A stretch of 64,000 nt of DNA, taken from NCBI GenBank assembly GCA_017308515.1, contig JAFKEN010000009.1, positions 1-64,000 of the forward strand, read 5' to 3'. Within the stretch, counting starts at the first letter, position 1, and every line of letters starts with the position of its first letter. A program made the position numbers and the translations under genes. Shown here piece after piece: positions 27,163-35,811 of the stretch. Below the pieces are notes generated by a model, which worked only from the letters and a program-made list of their open reading frames with translations, searched no databases and was not told where the DNA came from. The DNA comes from Actinomycetales bacterium (lineage in GTDB: Bacteria; Actinomycetota; Actinomycetes; Actinomycetales; Microbacteriaceae).

Positions 27163-28219
27163 CGTAGCTGAAGGTTCCGGGCGCGTCGCCGATGCCGACG
27201 TAGACGACGTCGGGGCTGCCGTCGGGCAGCGTCACGTCGCACTCGTACACCGTGCCGGGCGCGGTCGACTCGAGCACCATGGGGCAGGTCACCGAGCTCG
27301 CGCGGCCGCCGTCGACGAGCTCGGCCCGCAGCTGCTGCTGCACATCGAGCGCCGTGGTGACGCCGTTCGCCGCTCCGCCGAGCACGGCCGCCGCTGCCGC
27401 GGCGGGCAGCAGCAGGGCGAGCAGCAGGAAGCCGAGAAGCGGTGCCGTGCCCGGCACGCGCATGCGGCGGGCGATGAGGTAGGCCAGCGGCGTGCCGAGC
27501 GCCCACAGCGGGTTCGCGGGCGTGAGACCCCGGCGGCGCAGCGTGCGGGCGTCGGCGAACGCGAAGAGGATGCCGAGCAGGTAGGCCACCGCCGGCGCCG
27601 CGAGCAGCAGCGGGTTGGGCTCGAGATAGACGTACACGTAGCCCGCGACCAGCGCGACCAGCGCGGCGATGACGGGCGTCCACACGAGCAGGGCGGAGCC
27701 GGCCGTCGCGGTGCTCACCCGGCGGGGACGCGGTTCGGCGGCCTGCTCCTGGTGCCGGAACGGCTCGGCCCGATGACCGCGGTAGCTCTCGTCGAGCTCG
27801 CGGTCGTCGATCGTGGGGATGTCGGCCGTGCCGACCCCGAAGCGCTGCTCCAGGCGGCGCGCGTGGGCGATCTCCTGCTCACGGCGGGCGGCCTCGTCCT
27901 GTTCGGCGGCGCTCGTCACGGCGCCCGCCGGGGCCTCCTCGGCAGCGACCGACGACGCGGCGGCCGATGCCGCGGCCCGGCCGTCGTCGTCGAATCCGCC
28001 CGACTCGCGCAGCTGGCGGCGCGTGAGCGTCGTCACGTTCGAGGCCTCGGTCGTGCTCGCGGCGCTGCGCTGCGCCTGGTCGTCGACCAGCACGGGGCGG
28101 GTCGGCTTCGCGGTGACGTGCTCGGTCCAGGTGAGTCCGTTCCACCAGCGCACGCGCTCCGGGGAGGCGGGGTCGTCGTACCAACCGGCGGGCACGACAC
28201 GGGCGGCCTGATCGGTCAC
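27146..28219 (-). CDS. DUF2510 membrane protein with C-terminal DUF4333-like domain
   Basis: 357 residues. Residues 9-36 form the DUF2510 motif (PAGWYDDPASPERVRWWNGLTWTEHV), which sits in the cytoplasm. A long charged, disordered linker follows to about 180, then four hydrophobic segments (about 185-280) and an outside domain of about 85 residues with a Cys pair (VTCPMVLE, YECDVTLP) typical of DUF4333. Function unknown. It is a tandem paralogue of the gene at 28334. GTG 28219 has an AAGGGGG ribosome site and TAGACT (28259-28254) as -10 box. Its 3' end lies in a tandem repeat. Confidence 0.85.
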   Translation of the reverse strand: MTDQAARVVPAGWYDDPASPERVRWWNGLTWTEHVTAKPTRPVLVDDQAQRSAASTTEASNVTTLTRRQLRESGGFDDDGRAAASAAASSVAAEEAPAGAVTSAAEQDEAARREQEIAHARRLEQRFGVGTADIPTIDDRELDESYRGHRAEPFRHQEQAAEPRPRRVSTATAGSALLVWTPVIAALVALVAGYVYVYLEPNPLLLAAPAVAYLLGILFAFADARTLRRRGLTPANPLWALGTPLAYLIARRMRVPGTAPLLGFLLLALLLPAAAAAAVLGGAANGVTTALDVQQQLRAELVDGGRASSVTCPMVLESTAPGTVYECDVTLPDGSPDVVYVGIGDAPGTFSYAFKVH

Positions 28220-28253
28220 GCGAGGCCCCCTTCACGGCTCGGACGACGCGGAC

Positions 28254-28259
28254 AGTCTA
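28254..28259 (-). promoter_or_regulatory. -10 box of the first DUF2510 gene
   Basis: TAGACT on the minus strand, 35-40 bases before GTG 28219. Confidence 0.4.
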
Positions 28260-28333
28260 GGAGGGGCTCCCGGGTGACTCGCGTCCCCATTCGGGGCGCG
28301 TCGGAGATCCGACCCCGCATCGCCATCGCCGAC

Positions 28334-29581
28334 TCAGCCCGCCATCCCGCCGACGCCCCAGTCGTCGACGCGCCACTCGATCCACCCGTTGGCCCGCTGC
28401 AGGCTCACCGTGATCGGGAAGTCGCCGCCGCGCGGGGTGTGCCCGCCGCACTGGAACGACTGCTGCACGAGCAGCGGCGGCACGTCGGGGCAGTCGACCT
28501 CGAGGCTGTCGGCGCCGCGCAGCGCGCCGTCGTAGCGCACCGAGGCCTCCGCCTCCGCCGCGAACTGCGCGGGCGCGAGACCGATGACGAGGCCCGGCAC
28601 GGCGATGATCGCCCCGAGCACGAAGACCGTGAGCGCGCCCCAGGTGAGCAGCGGCCCGTAGCCGCGGCCGGTCGCGCGCACGACCGAGGCGAGGCGCACG
28701 AGCAGATAGGTCGGGATCGTCAGGAAGGCCCAGGCCCAGTGCGCCGGATCGCGGTGCCCGGCCCGCAGAAGCTGCCGCCGGTCGGCGACGGCGAGCGCGA
28801 CACCCGCGAGGTACGGCACCCCGAGGATGACCCCGACGAAGACGGGGGAGAAGGTGCCCGCCGCCCCGGAGAGCAGGAAGAGCATGCCGAGCATGAGCAT
28901 GATGAGCGGGGTGAGGGCGAGGATCCACACCGGCCCGGTCGAGACCGTCGGCTCAGTGCCCGTCGCGCCGCCCGCGCTCGCCCCCGCCCGCGCCGTCATC
29001 TCGTCGAAGGACTCGGGTACGTAGCGCTCGGAGTTGTCGCCGAGGTGGCTCTGGGCGCTGCGCGGCGCGGCCGCGAGGTAGGCCTCCGCCTCGTCGCCCA
29101 GCAGGTCGTCGAAGCGGGTGTCGAGGTCGTAGCGCGCGCTCGTCGGCGCATCCGGCAGCCCGCCCCGGCTCAGCAGGCGTTCGGCGGGCGAGGCGTAGCC
29201 GGCTTCGCGCTGCTCGCGCGCCGGCGCCTCGAGCGACAGGCGCGGGTCGTCGAAGGCCAGCAGCGGCTCGCCGAGGGCGACCGGCGTCTCGGTCTCGACG
29301 TCGGACTCGGGGATCTGCTCGTCGGGGTCGAATCCGCGCTCGAAGTCGAGGCGCTCCCGGCGCGAGGCGAAGCCCTCGTAGTTCGAGAAGTCGGGCACCG
29401 GGTCGTCGTCGGGGTCGTCGGCGAAGCGCGTCGCCGTCGTGACCGTCTCCTGGGCGACCATCGGCTGGCGCGCGTCGGAGACGTGCTCCGTCCAGGCGTG
29501 GTTGTCCCACCAGCGCAGCTGGGGCAGACCCAGCGGATCCGGATACCAGCCCGCGGGGACGCGCGTGTCGTCCTCGGTCAC
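28334..29581 (-). CDS. DUF2510 membrane protein, second copy
   Basis: 415 residues, built like its neighbour: DUF2510 motif at 8-34 (PAGWYPDPLGLPQLRWWDNHAWTEHV), an acidic linker to about 215, four transmembrane segments (about 222-330) and an extracytoplasmic domain with two Cys (about 367 and 381: EVDCPDVP, FQCGGHTP). Function unknown. GTG 29581. A promoter with GTGACG (29663-29658), 17-base spacer and TACAAT (29640-29635) lies upstream. The pair probably arose by duplication, though the linkers have diverged. Confidence 0.85.
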   Translation of the reverse strand: MTEDDTRVPAGWYPDPLGLPQLRWWDNHAWTEHVSDARQPMVAQETVTTATRFADDPDDDPVPDFSNYEGFASRRERLDFERGFDPDEQIPESDVETETPVALGEPLLAFDDPRLSLEAPAREQREAGYASPAERLLSRGGLPDAPTSARYDLDTRFDDLLGDEAEAYLAAAPRSAQSHLGDNSERYVPESFDEMTARAGASAGGATGTEPTVSTGPVWILALTPLIMLMLGMLFLLSGAAGTFSPVFVGVILGVPYLAGVALAVADRRQLLRAGHRDPAHWAWAFLTIPTYLLVRLASVVRATGRGYGPLLTWGALTVFVLGAIIAVPGLVIGLAPAQFAAEAEASVRYDGALRGADSLEVDCPDVPPLLVQQSFQCGGHTPRGGDFPITVSLQRANGWIEWRVDDWGVGGMAG

Positions 29582-29634
29582 GAGACCCCTCTTCGTCCCC
29601 GAGCGCGCGGTCCCGAATCCGCGCGTCTCCCCGG

Positions 29635-29663
29635 ATTGTAGGCGACCCGGTCGCGCGCGTCAC
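29635..29663 (-). promoter_or_regulatory. Promoter of the second DUF2510 gene
   Basis: Minus strand: GTGACG (-35), 17 bases, TACAAT (-10, five of six consensus bases), with a leader of about 45 bases. Confidence 0.6.
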
Positions 29664-29791
29664 CCCGTGACCGCCCCCAGCTCTGGGGGCGCCCGCCGCC
29701 CGCGCGGGCCGAGTGCGGGCCCGAGCGCAGCCTGAGCGCGGGCGCGATCGCGGCGCCGAGGGCGCCCCGGACGCCGGTGCGAGCGGTGCGG

Positions 29792-29797
29792 CAGACT
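29792..29797 (+). promoter_or_regulatory. Leaderless -10 box of the helicase gene
   Basis: CAGACT six bases before GTG 29804. Confidence 0.45.
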
Positions 29798-29803
29798 CGA
29801 CGG

Positions 29804-32431
29804 GTGCCCGCCGACCCGACCGCCCCTGCCCTGCCGGGGCTCGCGCCGGGCCCGTGGGAGGCCGACTCCTTCGTCGCCGCATTCGACGCCTGGACCCGCG
29901 GGCGCGGCATGCCGCTCTACCCCGCGCAGGAGGAGGCGCTGCTCGAGATCGCCGAGGACCGGCACGTCGTGCTGAGCACGCCGACCGGCACCGGCAAGTC
30001 GCTCGTCGCGGTCGCCGCGCACGCCGCCGCGCTCGCGCGCGGTCGGCGCAGCGTCTACACCGCCCCGCTCAAGGCGCTCGTGAGCGAGAAGTTCTTCCAG
30101 CTCGTCGCGCTCTTCGGGGCCGAGAACGTGGGCATGGTGACGGGCGACTCGAGCGTCAACCCGGAGGCGCCGATCCTGTGCTGCACGGCGGAGATCCTCG
30201 CGAACCTCGCCCTGCGGGAGGGACCGGCGACGCTCGCCGAGCCGATCGCGGGCCGGGAGGGCGACGGGGCGACCTGGGTCGTGATGGACGAGTTCCACTT
30301 CTACGGGGATCCCGAGCGGGGTTCGGCCTGGCAGCTGCCGCTGCTGCTCATGCCGCACGCGCGGTTCCTGCTGCTGTCGGCGACGCTCGGCGACGTCACC
30401 GCGATCACCGACGACCTGGAGGAGCGCACGGGGCGATCCGTCGCGCGCGTCACGGGCGTCGAGCGGCCGGTGCCGCTCGCCTTCCGCTATGCGACGACTC
30501 CCGTGCACGAGACGGTCGAGATCCTGCTCGACGATGGCCTCGCCCCGATCTACATCGTGCACTTTTCCCAGGCGGCGGCCGTCGAGCGCGCCCAGGCGCT
30601 TGTGAGCGCGCGGGTCGCGAGCCGCGAGCAGCGCGACGCGATCGCGGCGGCGATCGGGGGCTTCCGCTTCTCGGCCGGGTTCGGGCAGACCCTGAACCGC
30701 CTGGTGCGCGCGGGCATCGGCGTGCACCACGCGGGGATGCTCCCCAAGTACCGCCGGCTCGTCGAGCAGCTCGCGCAGCGCGGACTGCTGCGGGTCATCT
30801 GCGGCACCGACACCCTCGGCGTCGGCATCAACGTGCCGATCCGCACCGTGCTGCTCACCGGGCTCACCAAGTTCGACGGGCAGCGGATGCGGCGGCTGAC
30901 CGCGCGCGAGTTCCACCAGATCTCGGGGCGCGCCGGCCGCGCCGGCTACGACACCGAGGGCGACGTCGTCGCGATGGCGCCCGAGCACGAGATCGAGAAC
31001 GCGCAGGCCGACCGCAAGAACGAGGAGCGCGCCGCGAAGGGCGCCAAGGTGAAGGCGACCCCGAAGAAGCGCCCGCCGGAGGGCTTCGTCAGCTGGAGCT
31101 CGGCGACCCTCGACAAGCTCGTCGCCGCCGAGCCGGAGACGCTCACCGGCTCGCTGCGGATCACCGCGGCCGTGCTCGTCAACCTCCTGGCCCGCCCGGG
31201 GTCGGACGCCCCGGCGCGCGAGGAGGGCAGCGCGTTCCGCCTCGTGCGCGACCTCGTCGAGTGCAACCATCAGTCGTCCGCCGAGCGTCGGGAGCTCGCG
31301 CGGCGCGCGCTCGGGATCTACCGCACGCTGCGGGCCGCGGGCGTCGTCGAGCAGATCGGCGGCGGGCTCGATGGGTCGGCCCGCATCCGCCTGACGGTCG
31401 ACCTGCCGCGCGACTTCGCGCTCAACCAGGCGCTCTCGCCCTTCGCGCTCGCCGCGTTCGAGCTGCTCGACCCCGAGGCGGCGCCGGGCACCGGCGTCGG
31501 CACCGGCGACTACGCGCTCGACGTGCTGAGCATCCTCGAGGCGACGCTCGACGATCCGCGGCCGGTGCTCGCCCAGCAGCAGTACCGCGCCCGTGGCGGG
31601 GCGGTCGCCGCGATGAAGGCGGAGGGCATCGAGTACGAGGAGCGGATGGACCGCCTCGAGCAGATCGAGTGGCCGAAGCCGCTCGCCGAGCTGCTCGCGC
31701 AGGCCTTCGAGACCTTCGCGGCGAGCCAGCCGTGGGTGCGCGACTTCGAGCTGCGCCCCAAGTCGGTCGTGCGCGACATGGTCGAACGCGCGATGGGCTT
31801 CGGCGACTACGTCGCGTTCTACGACCTCGGCCGCAGCGAGGGGCTCGTGCTGCGCTACCTGACCGACGCCTACCGCGCCCTGCGGCAGACGGTGCCGGAG
31901 GCGATCCGCACCGAGGCGCTGCGGGATCTCGAGGAGTGGCTGGGCGAGCTCGTGCGGCAGGTCGACTCGAGCCTGCTCGACGAGTGGGAGGCTCTCGCGC
32001 ATCCCGAGCTCGCGGTGGAGGGCCCGGACGAGGTCGAAGTCTCGCTGCCGCCCGCGCCGCGCAGCGTCGTCGCCAACACCCGCGCCTTCACCGTGCTCGT
32101 GCGCAACGCGCTCTGGCGGCGGGTGCAGCTCGCGGCGCTCGAGCGCGACGACGAGCTGCTCGCCCTCGACCCGGAGGCGGGGTGGCCGGAGGCGCTCGAC
32201 GCCTACTACGCCGAGCACGACGAGATCGGCACCGGGCCCGACGCGCGCAGCGCCGCGCGTGTGCTCGTCGAGGAGCGGCCGGAGGGGCGCACCGGCGTGT
32301 GGCTCGTGGAGCAGATCATCGAGGACCCGGCCGGCCACCACGACTGGCGGCTGCGGGCGGAGGTCGACCTGGCCGCCTCGGAGGAGGCGGGGGAGGCCGT
32401 GCTGCGGGTGACGGGGCTCGTGCGGCTCTGA
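29804..32431 (+). CDS. DEAD/DEAH-box RNA helicase with DUF3516 C-terminal domain
   Basis: 875 residues. Walker A at 60-66 (PTGTGKS), DExH box VMDEFHFYGD near 165-174, motif III LLSATLGD, and motif VI QISGRAGRAGYD near 376. The SF2 core resembles Ski2/Mtr4-type helicases; from about 430 on lies DUF3516, the family's actinomycete-specific part. Role not established; RNA turnover is likely by kinship. GTG 29804 is chosen over GTG 29777 because of the leaderless -10 box. A triple tandem repeat begins 23 bases after its stop. Confidence 0.9.
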   Translation: MPADPTAPALPGLAPGPWEADSFVAAFDAWTRGRGMPLYPAQEEALLEIAEDRHVVLSTPTGTGKSLVAVAAHAAALARGRRSVYTAPLKALVSEKFFQLVALFGAENVGMVTGDSSVNPEAPILCCTAEILANLALREGPATLAEPIAGREGDGATWVVMDEFHFYGDPERGSAWQLPLLLMPHARFLLLSATLGDVTAITDDLEERTGRSVARVTGVERPVPLAFRYATTPVHETVEILLDDGLAPIYIVHFSQAAAVERAQALVSARVASREQRDAIAAAIGGFRFSAGFGQTLNRLVRAGIGVHHAGMLPKYRRLVEQLAQRGLLRVICGTDTLGVGINVPIRTVLLTGLTKFDGQRMRRLTAREFHQISGRAGRAGYDTEGDVVAMAPEHEIENAQADRKNEERAAKGAKVKATPKKRPPEGFVSWSSATLDKLVAAEPETLTGSLRITAAVLVNLLARPGSDAPAREEGSAFRLVRDLVECNHQSSAERRELARRALGIYRTLRAAGVVEQIGGGLDGSARIRLTVDLPRDFALNQALSPFALAAFELLDPEAAPGTGVGTGDYALDVLSILEATLDDPRPVLAQQQYRARGGAVAAMKAEGIEYEERMDRLEQIEWPKPLAELLAQAFETFAASQPWVRDFELRPKSVVRDMVERAMGFGDYVAFYDLGRSEGLVLRYLTDAYRALRQTVPEAIRTEALRDLEEWLGELVRQVDSSLLDEWEALAHPELAVEGPDEVEVSLPPAPRSVVANTRAFTVLVRNALWRRVQLAALERDDELLALDPEAGWPEALDAYYAEHDEIGTGPDARSAARVLVEERPEGRTGVWLVEQIIEDPAGHHDWRLRAEVDLAASEEAGEAVLRVTGLVRL

Positions 32432-32453
32432 GGCCGTTCGGGCCGCCGGTCGG

Positions 32454-32531
32454 TCAGGCGGCGGGCGGCGGGTCGCTCAGGCGGCGGGCGGCGGGTCGCT
32501 CAGGCGGCGGGCGGCGGGTCGTTCAGGCCGC
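32454..32531. repeat. Tandem repeat, 23 bp x 3.4, after the helicase gene
   Basis: Three nearly identical units start at 32454, 32477 and 32500, followed by a partial copy from 32523. Each unit is TCAGGCGGCGGGCGGCGGG plus TCGC. The remaining intergenic sequence to 32739 is G+C-rich and has no gene I would support; a 76-codon minus-strand frame (32523-32753) is most likely chance. Confidence 0.85.
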
Positions 32532-32739
32532 GCTGTGTCGCCCGCCCGCCGTCGACGGTGTGTCGACGCGGTGCCGCCCCGCCTCGCCGGGCTCGGTGGC
32601 GTGGCGCTCGCGGCGCCCGCGCGCCCGACTGCGGCGCGCGCCGAGCGTCTCGGGGCGTGGAGCGGCCGGCAGCGCGGCGAGAGGCGCCGTCGCGCAGCCC
32701 TCGCCCGAGCAGTGCCGGGCGTGCAGGTGCGTCGGCAGC

Positions 32740-33063
32740 TCAGAGATCGTCATCGTCGAGAGCTCCGTCGCGGCTGCGCGCGGCCCGCACCGTCACGAGA
32801 TCGCGGGCGATCGCCTCCGGGTTCTCGGCGTGGCGTTCGCGGGCGACCGCCTGCATCCAGCCGATGGCGGGCACGATCGCGGCGAGCGCGGCGATCGCCC
32901 CGATGCCGACGAGCGCGAGCGGCACGGCCGGGTCGCCGCACTCGAGCGGACCGGTGCCGCAGCCGGGCGGCGCGGCCATCATCGCCTGCAGGATCGCCAG
33001 ACTCTCGATCGCGATCGCCGTCGCTCCGAGAGCGACGACCCCCGACGTCCATCGCGTGCCCAC
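32740..33063 (-). CDS. Small two-helix membrane protein of unknown function
   Basis: 107 residues from GTG 33063, which has GGGGAGAGG about nine bases upstream. Two transmembrane segments (about 6-28 and 42-64) flank a short loop with two Cys (PPGCGTGPLECGDP) that could form an outside disulfide; the C-terminal 40 residues are charged and cytoplasmic (ARERHAENPEAIARDLV). Not assigned to a family. It is divergent from aspA. Confidence 0.6.
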   Translation of the reverse strand: MGTRWTSGVVALGATAIAIESLAILQAMMAAPPGCGTGPLECGDPAVPLALVGIGAIAALAAIVPAIGWMQAVARERHAENPEAIARDLVTVRAARSRDGALDDDDL

Positions 33064-33141
33064 GTGCCGAAACCTCTCCCCGATCGGCCCCCCGGCCTGC
33101 CCTCGACAGTAGGGGCGACGCCCGCCGTCTCCCGGCCCGCA

Positions 33142-33179
33142 AGCGGGGGTGTCGGCCACCCCAGAGCGGGGGTGTCGGC
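33142..33179. repeat. 15-bp direct repeat, 23-bp period
   Basis: AGCGGGGGTGTCGGC at 33142-33156 and 33165-33179, in the divergent region before aspA. Confidence 0.8.
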
Positions 33180-33229
33180 GCCGACGCGCCCTCGGCGGGG
33201 CGGCAGCGGCGCGCGCGGCGCGGCTCGCC

Positions 33230-33235
33230 TAGGCT
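33230..33235 (+). promoter_or_regulatory. Leaderless -10 box of aspA
   Basis: TAGGCT six bases before ATG 33242. Confidence 0.6.
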
Positions 33236-33241
33236 CACCTC

Positions 33242-34723
33242 ATGCAGGGCACCACCGGTCCCGACGACGCGCCGGATCTGCTCGCGGCCCCGACGCGCAC
33301 GCGCACCGAGCGCGACTCGCTCGGCGAACGCGAGATCCCCGCCGAGGTCTACTGGGGCATCCACACCGCCCGCGCGCTCGAGAACTTCCCCATCTCCAGG
33401 CGGGCCATCAGCAACTACCCCGACCTGGTGTTCGCGCTCGCGCGGGTCAAGCAGGCGGCGGCGCGCGCCAACCGCGACCTCGGCGTGCTCGACCCGCACA
33501 AGGCCGAGCTCATCGACGCGGTGTGCGAGCGGATCATGGCGGGGGAGCTGCACGACCAGTTCGTCGTCGGGGTGATCCAGGGCGGGGCCGGCACGAGCAC
33601 CAACATGAACGCCAACGAGGTGATCGCGAACGCGTGCCTCGAGGCGATGGGGCGGCCGTTCGGCGACTACGCGGCGATGCATCCCATCGACGACGTCAAC
33701 CGCAGCCAGTCGACCAACGACGTCTACCCGACCGCGATCAAGCTCGCGATGGTGTTCGCGCTGGGGCGGATGCTCACCGAGCACGCGAAGCTCATCCAGT
33801 CCTTCCGCGCGAAGGGCCGCGAGTTCGCCTCGATCCTCAAGGTCGGCCGCACCCAGCTGCAGGACGCGGTGCCGATGACCCTCGGGCAGGAGTTCAACTC
33901 CTTCGCGACCGCGCTGCAGGAGGACCAGGACCGCCTCGAGGAGGTCGTGCCCTGGCTCAACGAGATCAACCTCGGCGCGACCGCGATCGGCACCGGCATC
34001 ACCGCCGACCCGCGCTACGCCGAGGCGGTGCGGGTGCACCTCGAGGAGCTCACCGGCATCCCGCAGGAGACCGCGGCCGACCTCATCGAGGCGACCGCCG
34101 ACGCGGGCATCTTCATGACCGTCTCGGGCACCCTCAAGCGCGCCGCCGTCAAGCTCTCGAAGATCTGCAACGACCTGCGGCTGCTCTCCTCCGGCCCGCA
34201 GGCGGGCCTGGCCGAGATCAGGCTGCCGCCGCGGCAGGCGGGCTCGAGCATCATGCCCGGCAAGGTCAACCCGGTGATCCCCGAGGTGGTCAACCAGGTC
34301 GCCTTCTCGGTCATCGGCGCGGATGCGACCGTCACCGCCGCCGCCGAGGCCGGCCAGCTGCAGCTCAACGCCTTCGAGCCCGTCATCGCCCACTCGTTGC
34401 TGCAGTCGATCTCGTGGGTCGAGAACGCGTGCCTCACCCTGCGGGTCAACTGCGTCGACGGCATCGAGGCCAACACCGACCGGCTCAGCCGCCAGGTCGA
34501 GTCGAGCGTCGGGGTGGTCACCGCGCTCACCCCCTACCTCGGCTACGCGGCCTCGGCGGCGCTCGCGCACGAGGCGCTCACGACCGAGGCGTCCGTCAAG
34601 AAGCTCGTGATCGAGCGCGGGCTCATGGATGCCGAGACCGTCGAGAAGGTGCTGTCGCCGGAGCGGCTGAGCGGCATCCAACCGGTGACCGCCGCGATCC
34701 TGCTGCCGCCGGCCGCGCAGTAG
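33242..34723 (+). CDS. aspA: Aspartate ammonia-lyase
   Basis: 493 residues. The fumarase/aspartase signature GSSIMPGKVNP is at about 334-344 with the catalytic serine in the SS loop; GTSTNMNANEV and VGRTQLQDAVPM are the other substrate-binding regions. The N-terminus (TRTERDSLGEREIPAEVYWGIHT) favours aspartase over fumarase. It turns aspartate into fumarate and ammonia. Leaderless start supported by TAGGCT six bases upstream. Confidence 0.93.
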   Translation: MQGTTGPDDAPDLLAAPTRTRTERDSLGEREIPAEVYWGIHTARALENFPISRRAISNYPDLVFALARVKQAAARANRDLGVLDPHKAELIDAVCERIMAGELHDQFVVGVIQGGAGTSTNMNANEVIANACLEAMGRPFGDYAAMHPIDDVNRSQSTNDVYPTAIKLAMVFALGRMLTEHAKLIQSFRAKGREFASILKVGRTQLQDAVPMTLGQEFNSFATALQEDQDRLEEVVPWLNEINLGATAIGTGITADPRYAEAVRVHLEELTGIPQETAADLIEATADAGIFMTVSGTLKRAAVKLSKICNDLRLLSSGPQAGLAEIRLPPRQAGSSIMPGKVNPVIPEVVNQVAFSVIGADATVTAAAEAGQLQLNAFEPVIAHSLLQSISWVENACLTLRVNCVDGIEANTDRLSRQVESSVGVVTALTPYLGYAASAALAHEALTTEASVKKLVIERGLMDAETVEKVLSPERLSGIQPVTAAILLPPAAQ

Positions 34724-34730
34724 CGGCTGG

Positions 34731-34736
34731 CATGCT
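34731..34736 (+). promoter_or_regulatory. Possible leaderless -10 box of the CPBP-like gene
   Basis: CATGCT six bases before GTG 34743; weak match but the spacing is the same as for other genes in the window. Confidence 0.3.
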
Positions 34737-34742
34737 GGGGCG

Positions 34743-35663
34743 GTGACGACGGCCGCCGCGAGCGCTCCCACGCGGGAGCCCGATCCGTTCACACTCGCCC
34801 GCCCGCGCGCCTCCTGGGCGCTGCTGCCGACCCTCGGCGTCGCCGGGTCGGCGTTCCTGTTCTTCGCGCTGCGGATCCCGCTGCCGGGCTACGCCCTGCT
34901 CGTCGCCTCGCTCGCGGCGGCGTTCGTGCTCGACGCCTTCCGCCCCGGCACGAGGCAGCTGGTCGACGGCGCGCCGCCCCGCACCCTCGGTCCCGACCTG
35001 CTGCTCATCGGCGTCGGCATCGCGATCGTCAGCACGACGAGCGTCGAGGCCGACGTGTCGTGGCCGAGCTTCGTGCGCATCGGGTTGACCCTCGGGCTCG
35101 CGGTGCTCGTGCCGCTGCTGCTCGACCGGCTGGTCTACCCCCGGTTCCTGGATCGGGCCACCGGGGCCGGCCGTCGGGCGATCGCGTTCCCGATCCGCGG
35201 GCACCGGCTCAGCCGCCTCGAGCTGGGCTACATCGTCGCGGTGCCGCTGCTGGGCTGGGCGATCCTGCCGTTCTACTTCATCCGCTCGGGCGCCTACCTC
35301 AACTGGCCCCGGCTGGAGGACACCGGCGAGCTGATCCGCTTCTTCGTCGGCGTCAACGCCGTCGGCACCTGGGACGAGCTGTTCTTCATCTGCACCTGCT
35401 TCGCGCTGCTGCGCCGGCACCTGCCGATGTGGCAGGCGAACCTCGTGCAGACCGTGATCTTCGTGTCGTTCCTCTGGGAGCTCGGCTACCGCGCGTGGGG
35501 GCCGCTGCTCACCATCCCCTTCGCGCTGCTGCAGGGGTACCTGTTCAGCCGCACCCGCTCCTTCGGCTACGTGCTGATCGTGCATCTGCTGTTCGACGGG
35601 ATCGTGTTCCTCGCGATCGTGCACGCGCACCACCCCGACTGGCTGCCGATCTTCGTGTACTGA
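34743..35663 (+). CDS. CPBP-like integral membrane protein
   Basis: 306 residues with about eight transmembrane segments. The pattern WDELFFICTCFALLRR (about 205-220), FLWELGYR (about 240) and VHLLFDGI (about 280) follows the three-motif layout of CPBP intramembrane proteases, but the first motif has D-E where the family has E-E. It may be an atypical member or not a protease. It follows aspA by 19 bases. The stop is followed by a duplicated 24-bp segment and a long hairpin shared with the convergent ligD. Confidence 0.65.
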   Translation: MTTAAASAPTREPDPFTLARPRASWALLPTLGVAGSAFLFFALRIPLPGYALLVASLAAAFVLDAFRPGTRQLVDGAPPRTLGPDLLLIGVGIAIVSTTSVEADVSWPSFVRIGLTLGLAVLVPLLLDRLVYPRFLDRATGAGRRAIAFPIRGHRLSRLELGYIVAVPLLGWAILPFYFIRSGAYLNWPRLEDTGELIRFFVGVNAVGTWDELFFICTCFALLRRHLPMWQANLVQTVIFVSFLWELGYRAWGPLLTIPFALLQGYLFSRTRSFGYVLIVHLLFDGIVFLAIVHAHHPDWLPIFVY

Positions 35664-35721
35664 GCGGCGGGCGTCGCGCGCCCCCCTCGGGCCCGTCGAG
35701 CGGCGGGCGTCGCGCGCCCCC
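35662..35721. repeat. 24-bp direct repeat starting in a stop codon
   Basis: The 24-mer GAGCGGCGGGCGTCGCGCGC plus CCCC occurs at 35662-35685 and 35698-35721 (36-bp period). The first copy begins within the TGA stop of the CPBP-like gene. Confidence 0.85.
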
Positions 35722-35734
35722 GCCACCGCCCGGC

Positions 35735-35788
35735 GAGCGGCGAGTTCTCGTCGCGAAACGGGGGAATGACGACGTAAACTCGCCGCTC
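35735..35788. terminator. Long hairpin between convergent genes
   Basis: GAGCGGCGAGTT (35735-35746) and AACTCGCCGCTC (35777-35788) are a perfect 12-bp inverted repeat; inside, TCGTC and GACGA add further pairing around an A-rich loop (GCGAAACGGGGGAATG). It lies between the stops of the CPBP-like gene and ligD and could end transcription from both sides. A similar hairpin occurs at 47328-47378. Confidence 0.65.
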
Positions 35789-35811
35789 GGCACGGGGGAG
35801 TCGGGTCGGAC

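Noticed and set aside
32523-32753. 76-codon minus-strand ORF after the small membrane protein
   Set aside because: Arg/Ala/Pro-rich composition, runs into a tandem repeat, and no ribosome site or family resemblance.
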